Source: Sphacelaria rigidula
Lineage: Eukaryota; Phaeophyceae; Sphacelariales
Reading direction: 5' to 3'
Assembly (NCBI GenBank): GCA_964200075.2
Contig: CAXNAA020000141.1
Location: 1 to 26,300, forward strand
Length of the DNA: 26,300 nucleotides
The notes below the pieces were generated by a model. The model was not told the DNA's origin. It ran no database searches and saw only the letters and a list, made by a program, of their open reading frames with translations. This document shows positions 1 to 9,743 of this stretch, in pieces (position 1 is the first letter of the stretch; the number at the start of each line of letters is the position of its first letter). Both the position numbers and the translations under genes were made by a program.

Positions 1-79
1 GGACACGATCCCGGGGAGCGGTTGATTCTCATTTCAAAATACGTTCTCATTTTTCTGGCAACCCTGTTAGTACCGGGAT

Positions 80-460
80 GAAATTCGCACAGTGATTGCA
101 GAACTTATCAGGTAGGTGTAGGAGGCTTACAAAGAACCCAGACCTTGTCGGGTCATGAAAGAAGATTGCATAGAAAATTGAACACGCACCCGGATATGTG
201 TACAAGGGTATAGGGGTAAACCTTGTGTACAGAAAATACAGAATTGTCGGGTAAGGGTACATGGGGGTTACGACAGTCACGGAACTATCGTGGACCGGTA
301 GGAGATTCTTCTACAAGTCACAGAACTATCGAGTGGGATTAGGAAAGCGTTACTGAAGTCACAGATCTATCGAGTAGGGGTATGCGAGTGTTACTGAAGT
401 GATAGAGCTATCGAGTAGGGCAATGAAAGTCTTGTAGAATTCACGGCAAATATTGGGTAG
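80..460. repeat. Degenerate ~42-bp minisatellite
   Basis: A tandem unit of roughly 40-44 bases recurs about nine times. It is built around cagaactatcgagtagggg preceded by gttactgaagt. The three best-conserved units lie at about 305-430, and units become poorer on both sides. Its left limit may lie near or beyond the window start. Confidence 0.65.
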
Positions 461-590
461 GCTGAACACTGCTTCCAGCGCCGGGCCTCGTTTATCTGCA
501 ATATTTTGGCTGATAGTCTCGCGGGATACTGTAGGTGCAACCATGTACTATACCAAAAAAGTTGTGACAAGCGTGTAGTACAGACAACTG

Positions 591-895
591 TATCGTCTGT
601 ATACAGTAGGACGTGAAAAATATTCGAACAATGCCTATACTATCTGCATACAGTAGGATGTAAAGAGGACTTTACCAATGTGCAGTACACCGCAGAAGGA
701 AGGAGGAGTATTAAAAACAGGAAAACAATATACTCTTGTGTTATCCTTCCTCCTGCGTGACCCCGGCTGGTGCGCCCACATAGACCGAAAAGTGGACACC
801 GGCGTCCAGGATAGATGGGACGGCAAAACACAAAACGCACAGTACAGGCAGGACAGTACTGTCGGTGCTATCCGCATACGGTAGGGTGTGAGAAC
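591..895 (+). repeat. Three copies of a ~28-bp repeat
   Basis: Related copies of a unit reading tatctgcatacagtaggatg occur at 591-620, 641-668 and 869-895. About 200 bases separate the last two. That spacer contains a short inverted repeat (gcagaaggaagg at about 692-703 against ccttcctcctgc at about 747-758). Confidence 0.6.
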
Positions 896-897
896 GG

Positions 898-1632
898 ATT
901 CGAAAATCACCCATCAATAGTAGCCCTAACATTTCAGGAAACGGAACGCTGAACACGGGAAGGACATAGGGGAAGAAAATCAAAGAGAGGAAATGAGGGA
1001 TGATACAGTAAAATGGAGAACGTACTATTTGAGTTGTCGACCCTGAGAGTGGATTGTATCGTTTGTTATATTTGCTTGCGGTGTGCTTCTAGCACCAGGA
1101 TGGAGAAATGCTGCGGACGTGGAAAGGTGCAGACCTTTTCCATAGTTAGTGCATGTCTGTTCGCATTTACGCTGTGCTTTGCATAGCTGCCTGCCATCGC
1201 GGAAAGGTCATACTTCGAGAAGCATAAATATTCCATTTTCACAAGAGGAGTATAGTGGAGGATCAGAGCGTAGCGGGATCTGAGGGTTGTGGATCGGGAC
1301 GAATTTTTACAATATGCAACTTTTAGCCAACCGGATTGCAGTCAAATACGAATCTATTATGCATAAACGGGTTTACTTCATTGTTCCGGTCGACGGAGGA
1401 AAGAACAAAACAGTTCTCACTTGGCTGTAATGATAATTTAGATAGAACCTACCACGGTTCGCACGAATCATTGCCGGTTTGAATAAGCAAATCCACGACT
1501 TCTTAGGCCTGATTGCTCAACAGAGAGAAAAAATTCGACTGCTGGTCAAACAGGTCTCCACGCAACTTTTAAGTCGTTCCACGTGCCTGGGCTACGCGTA
1601 CCTGGCTTGCAACGCTGGAAACAAAGCCTAAG
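898..1632. other. Gene-free stretch
   Basis: No open frame of useful length, RNA gene or clear repeat is seen here. Confidence 0.5.
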
Positions 1633-1659
1633 AATTGATTCGTACGGTACGAATCAATT
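1633..1659. repeat. Perfect 27-base palindrome
   Basis: Two 13-base arms (AATTGATTCGTAC and its reverse complement) flank a single G at 1646. Related attcgt-containing fragments lie at about 1465 and 1684-1700. It could be a protein-binding site or a remnant of terminal inverted repeats; function is unknown. Confidence 0.75.
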
Positions 1660-1715
1660 ATACTAAAATCAAGTGATTTCTAGACGAATCATCAATTCGT
1701 CCGACCCTTGGAACC

Positions 1716-1752
1716 TACAGACAGTGCAGTACAGTACAGACAGTACAGTACA
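1716..1752. repeat. GTAC-rich short tandem repeat
   Basis: Repeated (a)cagtacagtac units. GTACAGACAGTACAGTA at 1734-1750 has a perfect inverted match at 22849-22865, and looser relatives lie at about 838-862 and 22672-22703. Confidence 0.7.
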
Positions 1753-1820
1753 CCACCGGCTTCTCCTTGGTGGTGTTCGTAATGGGCACACAGTACGGTG
1801 GGAGAGCACACTCACCATAC

Positions 1821-2038
1821 AACACGAACACTTGGCTGTGGGCTTAGAGGAGGGAAGCCAGGAGAGAGAGAGGAAGGGAGAGACAGTAACACACAGCAGG
1901 ACACACAGCAGCAGCAACAACAGCAGCAGCAGACCCCACACCCCTTGCCTTGGGTTGCCGACGCCAAATATGCACCAGAGGGAAGGCACCCCCAGTACAC
2001 ACTACACGAACTCTTGGCTGTAGACTGAGAAGAGGCGA
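1821..2038 (+). repeat. Pair of ~36-bp direct repeats
   Basis: The copies at 1821-1855 and 2001-2038 share cacgaac-cttggctgt followed by a purine-rich tail that continues for about 40 further bases with lower similarity. Confidence 0.6.
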
Positions 2039-2404
2039 GACAGGAATGACAGGAGAGAGACCAGCAAAGACAGCGATGACAACAGTAGATGCGAACTCCT
2101 TGTGGATTTGACTACAGCCAGGCTCACATTTTTGTCGCTCGTCCTTAGGTCGATTTTCTGGTCGGTGCATCCTTGTCATCTGACCTATCCGCTCTCCGGG
2201 CAAAACTTCACGACGTGACACCCCGATTTGAGTTCCCTCGTCGTAGGGTTGGTAGCGAAGAGTGAACGTCTCTACCGCCCTCGTACTCTTCGATGAGGGG
2301 AACCCGTACGCTCGCTGTTTGTCGACATGGAAACTGAAATTCGGAGAGACGGTTGCTGCGTGTGATGCCTCCAACCTCCAAAAGTTCATCAGTTGAGGTT
2401 GCAA
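1844..2404 (-). CDS. Unrecognised open frame, weak candidate
   Basis: An open frame of 186 codons on the minus strand. Residues ~15-125 have a varied, protein-like composition, but the C-terminal third runs through the CAG microsatellite and the direct repeats. I recognise no family, motif, signal peptide or membrane segment. A frame of this length is expected about once by chance in a window this size, so it may be spurious. Confidence 0.12.
   Translation of the reverse strand: MQPQLMNFWRLEASHAATVSPNFSFHVDKQRAYGFPSSKSTRAVETFTLRYQPYDEGTQIGVSRREVLPGERIGQMTRMHRPENRPKDERQKCEPGCSQIHKEFASTVVIAVFAGLSPVIPVSPLLSLQPRVRVVCTGGAFPLVHIWRRQPKARGVGSAAAVVAAAVCPAVCYCLSLPLSLLASLL
1906..1932 (+). repeat. CAG/CAA microsatellite
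   Basis: (CAG)n interrupted by CAA triplets, lying between the two direct-repeat copies. It creates apparent polyglutamine or polycysteine frames that are not evidence of genes. Confidence 0.85.
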
Positions 2405-3482
2405 CAGTCAAGTCTGAGAAGTTCAATCAAGACTCGCTCTGCTCGAAAGGGATCGGATTAAGGGTATTCTCGAGTGTGCCCAGAGACAGAAGCAAAAAAC
2501 AACGCCATGAGCATCAATGAAGCCAAATCTTGTTGAGGGCGTCTCGGTTGAGGTGTAAGAGCGATGGGATGGTGTTTTCGCGCAGCGCGGCTTCGAATCA
2601 ATCCGGGGGAAAAAGTGCGTGGTTCAGAGCTTCGTAATGGTGTCCGAACGGATAGGATAGCTCTTTTTTTGAATCTAGGATCAGTGGAAGCCTTTTCAGC
2701 CCTGAGGGCCTCAAAGGAAAAAAAAAATCGACTGCCGACAGTTGCGTGATGATCCAAAGAATGTGCAGACATTTAGCGTCTAAATCCTCAAAACAGCGCG
2801 AGGTTTTGCCGATGAGCATGAACCAGCTCGTACGTGTTTAAGAAGTAGCTTGGAATCGATCTACTGTGCGTGGAGGCGGAAACCGCCGAAACTACTATTC
2901 AAAGGCAAGTGCCTTTTGTGTGAAGGGCAGTAGATGGTTGCCAAGAACCTCAAGAACCTGTTTGCCCCTTGCACCCGAACTCAAGCACACAGCCCAACCA
3001 CCGGCTACCATGTGTTTCATACATCATCATTGATAAAACTGCTGACTGCCCTAGGTCAATTGATTCTTTGGTCATCAGAGTGGGTCATCTGTTCTTCTGT
3101 ACGCATCCTCTTGCACATGCCCATACGTACATACGTGCTCTGGAATTGTCACGTGCCGCGGCAACGTTCCGCACACAGTGTGAAACAAAGAAGGCTTTCC
3201 ACTCGAGGTTACACACCAAATGACAACGGTCACGCGGGGATCTGTGAAAATCCTCACCTATACAACAAACACCGCACGCGAGGCCCCACGGCTAACACCA
3301 CCACAAAACACGCAATTATGTAAATATCGGCAGCGTTTTCTACTCTAAAGTTATCGCATCTGTTGCGGCTCGTCTGCTACAATGCCGGGAGAAAGTCACC
3401 CACACTGTGCTAGGTTCACAGCCTACATCACAATTATTTATGGTCAACACGTGACAACCACTGCCGTGTGCTACATTTCGTC
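2405..3482. other. Gene-free stretch
   Basis: Only short overlapping frames on both strands, none recognised. A small GC hairpin (ggcgg aaa ccgcc) lies near 2875-2888. No RNA gene was found. Confidence 0.5.
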
Positions 3483-3485
3483 TAA

Positions 3486-3597
3486 GGGCCCCTTATAACG
3501 GGTTTCATTTCTGTACTCTTCACACATTTTCATCCATTTTCATCCAGATCTCATCATGAAATCTATGAAAATGGATTAACCCCGTTAATAACGGCCC
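3486..3597. mobile_element. PIF/Harbinger-like MITE, 112 bp
   Basis: A short non-coding element with imperfect terminal inverted repeats of about 20 bases (GGGCCCCTTATAACGGG on the left, GGGCCGTTATTAACGGGG on the inverted right). It is flanked on both sides by TAA at 3483-3485 and 3598-3600. Inside, ccattttcat and atgaaaatgg form a second inverted repeat around an AGATctcatcatgaaATCT core. A 3-bp TAA duplication with GGG-starting ends is typical of PIF/Harbinger MITEs (family knowledge). The superfamily assignment is inference. Confidence 0.7.
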
Positions 3598-3600
3598 TAA

Positions 3601-4056
3601 GCCTATGATTTTTCATTTTCCCCATGTCTTTCGCGCGCGAATAACGTGAAAATACTCCCAATCAGCAACAATAACAACAACACGCCGAGCCGTTTACGTG
3701 TCCAATCGCAGCATGACCTATTTCTTTATATCTTGTCTTGTAAACGTGTCCAGCCTTCATCTTACTTGCAACAAAATGTAAGTGAGGATGTACTCATCAT
3801 CCATGCCATAGCCATAAGGCCATTGACCTCGCAAACGTGAGCGAGGGGGGGTATATTGTATCAAATCACAACTCATATCTTGATCTGAGACTTTGATATC
3901 AGCAAAAATGGCGGCATATACAAGAAAATAAGCCTTTGCACAGCCTCGATTTCCGAATTCCGATCAAGTACTGCCAGCGGAAGCATGGCACGTGGTGAAT
4001 ATTCACTGCAGAATGCCATGCGTCTGGGGTTGACTGGTTCAAAAGCCTTCATGGGT
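3601..4056. other. Downstream flank of ovoA (expected 3' UTR)
   Basis: No gene is recognisable. The ovoA 3' UTR should lie here on the minus strand, but I see no AATAAA signal on that strand. The short open frames on both strands have no recognisable content. Confidence 0.5.
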
Positions 4057-4200
4057 TCAATCCCTGCGCCATATCGTTGCCTCGGCGGAAGAGTACTCGA
4101 AGATACGGTCAGCCAGGGGTCGCACACAAGGCACTATCCCCTTGTGGATAAGCGCGAAGTCCTCGCCCAGGCCTCGCGACAAGCCCAGTACGGAAGACAC
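4057..4200 (-). CDS. ovoA: ovoA exon 14 (C-terminus and stop)
   Basis: Forty-seven codons and TGA. It reads VSSVLGLSRGLGEDF and ends FEYSSAEATIWRRD, matching the conserved OvoA C-terminus (-ATVWRR). The acceptor is ccatttgcag|GTG. The stop codon at 4057-4059 falls exactly where the family normally ends. Confidence 0.93.
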   Translation of the reverse strand: MSSVLGLSRGLGEDFALIHKGIVPCVRPLADRIFEYSSAEATIWRRD

Positions 4201-7200
4201 CTGCAAATGGATATATCCCGCGGTCGTGACATTGTCCACCAGCAACAACACGGAAATGGCTGCATTACAACCGGCAGATTTTGAAGCGTATGGAAATGGT
4301 TCTGCCTCAATCCACAACGACAAAGAAATGAACATTCGAGTTTTAGTCAAAGCTCATGATGCTGCCATCACTAAACTCAAGTCAGAAACATTGTACTGCA
4401 AATAATGTGAAACTTCATCCGATCACGGTGAGTACGGGGTGAACGGGATGTATCGCCTTCCATATCTTTACACGAGTATGGGTCCACCCTACGGAAGTGC
4501 GAGGGAACCCACGTTGTCTCCGTTTTCGTCGTCGAATCCTCCAAGCCAGGACCCCCGCGGCGTAACCCTGTCATTCCAGTCGTACGCCGAAACAATCACG
4601 ACAAGTCCTCCTTCTCGTCGAACCAATCCTCTGGCGCCACCCATGCGACCCAAGAGCGAGTTCGGCCCGGGTATGGCATCTATGACACTATGGATTAGAA
4701 CACCGTCCACACCTGGAATGTTTCACAGTGTTGTTAACGTGAGTTATAAAGGGCTTATGTGATGAGAGCGGTACTAGCGTTGTTTCAGCTGCACAAAAAG
4801 CTAAGAAATAGCCGACGACCGCCGTCATAAAATACGTTTGTGTTCAAGGCGCGGCTGCCCCGTTCCTTGCAGTCGCCCGTCAACGACATGGCGCTCAACA
4901 AGGCGACCACGTCAAAAACCCCACCCAAGGGTACTGGAATCGAACTCACCGGCCAAACTTGCGGGAAGACACATGGGATCGCATTGGCGAAACGAGATCC
5001 GGGAAGGATTGGCATCTGCATCTATGGACACCTTGTGTTCAATTGCAGTCCCCCTGATCGACGGGCTTTTCACCTCCACTGCCATCCCCCGCGCCAGCGT
5101 CGATGCGGCGTCTATGAGAGCTTTGCTCGAGTCAAGCGCCACTACGTTCCCTGCAAGGACGTTTCACTCCAAAACGTTATATAAGAAAGAGACATGGCGA
5201 AAGGTACACTCACGCCGTACGATTCCGATCAGACCCGCGACCTGTGACGTTTGCGCTGAGACGCTGGGACGGTTGGAAGGTTGGGGAGCAAACTGTGGGT
5301 TGCAAAGTGATGCTGTTCTCCCGAACGAAGGCGATCAGGACTGCAATTCGACATGAATATGTTCGTGAGATGTACTGACCTACGCTTTTCGAGAGCTCGA
5401 ACGAACCCCCGCCTGCGCCGCATCCCACTTCAACTACTTCAAAATCGCCCCTGTTGTTCGGCGAGGAGGCTTCGAGGGCACGTACTAAGAGCTGGGCACA
5501 TCTGATTTGCAGGCAACGAATCAGAGCAAGACCCAAGTTTTGACGGAGAGACAGGCACAGCATGCAGAATAGTATATGTGGGTGCTCAGACACTATTTTC
5601 TTCCACACCTCACACAGTTATATCTGAACCCAACAAAACCCAATCCAGGAGCTGACACTTTCTACGATAGCCCCCCCCCCCCCAGAAAGTGCCTGGTTTG
5701 GGGAGGCAAAATCTTCACGTAAATCGAATTGGAAAAAGCCGAGCATAACGAGCAGCTGGGACTTCCCACGCTTGGATTTTTTCTCGCCAATGTCGTCCAT
5801 ATGAGGTGCTTCATGCCGCCTGAACCCAAACACGAGGCGCTGTGTGAACATTTTTTGCGTGACACTTTTGGGCTGATTTCTTGGGGGAGGGGCTATCGTA
5901 GCAAGTTTCGGCTAGCATCTTATTATGACGACGTAGACAAAACAGGATTTACAACTTGCCAAGTCCGAGCACAAGAGTTGCGACCTCAGGGAGAAGTGAA
6001 GACACACCTTTGTGGGTACCGCAGCCCTTCACTAACAATGGGGTCCTCGTGTGCTATGTCAGGCACGGCAAAGTGCAACGCCATGTTGTCGGCGAAGGCT
6101 GATTCGGCCTCTCGAGCGCTCTTCCCCTCTGCCGTATCCAATCTCCCGGCACTCGAAGTACGGAAAGGGTAGCTGCCCACATATGGTGGGGGCGCATCTG
6201 CACATGTACAACGAGGCACGAGAGTCACGTGAAGATCGCATCACACTATTTATTTTTCATCTCACTTCAAGTCCCTTCCCTGCCTCGGGACGAGTCCGTG
6301 GTCTCAAGGGATCGACCCATGTCTCCCAGGTACACGCCGTGCAATTTGACATCACGGATTGGGTCATGACTATCAGCATATCCACACCACGTCGACTCTC
6401 GGCAAATAATCTTTTTCCTACACACGCTCTCACGCTTTCAACGGCGGAAATCAGACGCTTTTAAGAAAAACATCACAGTGATACTAATACACTATCTGTC
6501 GAGGATCGAACCCGATTTGTTTTCAACCTAATGGCTCTTACACTGTCCGCTTCTTAATGCGGACCGACACCTATAACTCCATGTGTATATATATTTGTAT
6601 ACAAGTCTATATCTCAGCAACATGAGAACGTGAGCGCTTGAAAAATAAAAATCACACAAGAATAGTATATTTCCGTGAGATTGAGAGTCTAGGATACGAT
6701 TGAGAGTGAGAAGCGGTCAGTTTATGAATGAATCAATTTCAGTTCCGAAATGCACCCGCGGGCCTTTGACGAGGCCCGATACGCTTCCTGTAGTAGCTTG
6801 GCACTGAAGCCATTAATATATCCAAGTAGAATATCGACGTGTAGCTGTAAGTACACGACAGTGTTACAGGCAAAGATAAGCATACGCAACATGAAAAATT
6901 GGTCAACTTAGAGCAAATAATAAAAGCCATTCTCAATCAACACCAGACTCTCACACTCACCAAAACATTCTTAAATGTGGTTCACACGCTCCCAACGGTA
7001 AGGGTATAGTGGCGTAGTCGGTAAACCCTGAAATTTCTCAACTATCCACGGTAGTACAGCAGATGCTATCGTAAAGAATATGACAAAAACTCGACGGTCG
7101 CGCCCGTCGGATTTAGGTGTCCCACACAACGTACCTGTGCATGACGTTATCAAGTGTTCCGCCTCTTCTCGCTGCACTGGCGCGACCAATCTGAACCCAG

Positions 7201-9672
7201 CGTGCTGATGGAAATGGGGACGGAAGTGATACCGAGCGAATTTGCTGCCCAAGTTTCCACAACTTGCGAAACTCCCTCCCATGATTACGTGGTGCTCGCC
7301 GTCGAAGCAAGGCGTAGAGAAATCCTCATAGAGCTTGGAGATGTTGAATCCGTCGAGCGCACTGAAGTAGTCCTCGCACCTGCAGTAAAAACAGCGGGGA
7401 GCGTAGAAAACCAACGAGGCTCAGCGTAAGTGGACAGGTCGTGTATGTACATTCTCACGCGCCGGTAATGGTTGCCGTGCATACTGTAGAAAATTAGATA
7501 CAAACATTGCGGTCAAACTCGAGGTGGGAAAGAAAATACCAGCAAGTGGAAGAGACGAGAACATATTGATTAAACCTTGGTCTCAGGCAGACAGGCTGAC
7601 GGCAACAACTATTCAGCCGCTCACGCGGCACCAACAGTCTGAGTGAGTCCCGCCCACGGGAACTTAGACCTTGAACAGGCTGACAGCACCAACGGTTATG
7701 AGATCTCCCACAGTGCCAACTCTACGGTCCGGACAAGAGGGTCTATACCACCGACCGATTATTGTGTTCGGTCCATGCCAGCAACGCGATACGCAAATAA
7801 CTGCTCGAAGGTGCCGTCAGTAAAGCGCACCTTATTCGCATCATTACGGCAGCGCACGCACGGGTACGCACGGCTTAGACTCTGTCTAAAACTCGGTACA
7901 GGAAGAAGATATAAACTCGAAGCCGACTGACATGAGCGGGGGTAGAGCTCACACGATTGACTACACCCTCAATTACAATGATCACATTCCACTTTATCCC
8001 ACCGGCCCGCACGTTACATTGCAGCTCCAAAATACGAACTTGTGTATGCAGGTACGTCCACATGCATGTAGAAAAAGTATGTGACATCTTTGACATCGTT
8101 TTCCAATTTAGGAATCAGCACATCGACGGAGGAGGCAGCAACCGGGTCCGAAAAGACTGTTCGAGACCGACCACTCATCAACCGCCCACGAAAGCTGCGC
8201 ATAATCAAGCGCCACTATAACAAAGGGGTCGAACGCGCAAAAGATACAAAGATACCAGCTACGCTCATAACGGAGGTCTTTGTCGGCACACTGCTGTAGA
8301 TCATGAGATGGCAATCGTTTTTATCAAAACTCAGCCATACGTTATACACTGCAAAACACACAGTCCGCAGCTTTGCATACTTTTCAACGACTTGCTCACC
8401 ATTCCCACGCATTGCCCATGAGGTCGTGGAAACCCAATGGGTTGGGAGGAAAGGCACCCACTGGCGACTCAGAGCTAAAGGATAGACCCGTGTTGGACAC
8501 GCGACCGACCGATGATGCCGACAGTATGGGATCAGCAGCCTGCATCAACATATCAGCACATCAACAGACAGTGTGGGGAATCGTGCGGGAACGAAGCGTC
8601 CGACTTGACGGAGAAAAACACACAACGTCCGTTCTTGGGGTGGTCAGACGACAGCCACTTCACTTCGTCACTGGGTGTAGCTACCTGTGGCACATGCTTT
8701 CTGCACCGAGTCAAAAGGGGTAAGAACAGGGAGGGAACTGGTCACCTGGGGATTCTCGAGGGACGGTTGCTCGCTTCGCACACCTCGCATCAGGTGATGC
8801 TCCAGTTCCGTTGATATGCGGTAAGCCTTGCCCTCGTCGCCCAGTGCCTGAAAGCGAGAGCGTTTGCGTTCCAGACAGCACGTCTTCACTACACAAGCTA
8901 TATAACACTAGTACGCTAATGGTTGAAAAGTGTAATGAGAGCCAGCGAAACACCGCGGAGCTGCACCGTCGGTGTAGAGGGTACACAAGCAAGCCACGAG
9001 CAGAGATCCCGTGCCTGTGCAAGGCCCATTATTATCGAAACTGTTCCTTTCGGAGATCTCAGAGATTTCCAGACTGTTCTGAAGACGAAGCGGCTTGATT
9101 TATGTTCCGAAGAGTCATTTCTGGAGAAATCCGGAAATTTGTCTCTCCTACGCAGCACGTCGGCTATCTACTCCTCGTGTATGCCGTGGCGCTCGCAAGC
9201 GTTCGAGAGTCATCGGGTACCTTGCCAATCCCGAGAAATTCGGACATCTCCGAGAAAATAGTGTCAATACTAATGGGCCCAAGGAAACTACACCACGGCG
9301 GGTGTACAAGCTTCCCATTGAGAACCGGTATTACCTGCTCGTCGTTGAATGTCTTCCACTTCGCGAACGCCTTCGCTTCATGGTAATTTACTAGGACCGG
9401 CCAACTCTTGGGCAGAGCTACCTCCTCGAACACGGTGCGGAGCCGGTACTCATGCAAGCCTGTCGGGCCCTGCGATAAGTCAATGATTCGTCGTATTAAT
9501 TGATTGGGTTGATCTCTGATTGATTGTTGCACTTTAACTGCCCCCCCAGGGATCCAGCCGTGGTCGCATGATAGACGTACCCAAGAAAAGCAAAACTGAA
9601 ACACTTGCTGAAGAAAAGAAGGAACAAGAAAAAGTCGAACAGAACATAGAAGACGAAGACGCAATAATAGTA

Positions 9673-9743
<71 letters not shown>

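Noticed and set aside
4020-4072. A tRNA-like GGGTTCAATCCC on the plus strand.
   Set aside because: The acceptor stem does not pair, and the segment is antisense to the last ovoA exon and its stop codon.
4905-4950. A 16-base mini-intron (gtgagttcgattccag) or a frameshift at TTTTT in the ovoA methyltransferase, because a frame reading GVFDVVALLSAM resumes just after.
   Set aside because: The donor at 4949 splices normally to the acceptor at 4713, joining LPASLAG to VDGVLIHSVIDAIPGP, which is the true family continuation. The FDVV frame is intronic coincidence.
4838-5356. A 172-codon plus-strand frame.
   Set aside because: It is antisense to ovoA exon 12 and adjoining introns; the exon sequence itself keeps the opposite strand open.
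6495-6570. A tRNA suggested on the minus strand by a T-arm-like GGGTTCGATCC and a nearby gtccgc...gcggac hairpin.
   Set aside because: No matching 5' acceptor strand, an 8-base hairpin loop and wrong spacing; no cloverleaf can be drawn.
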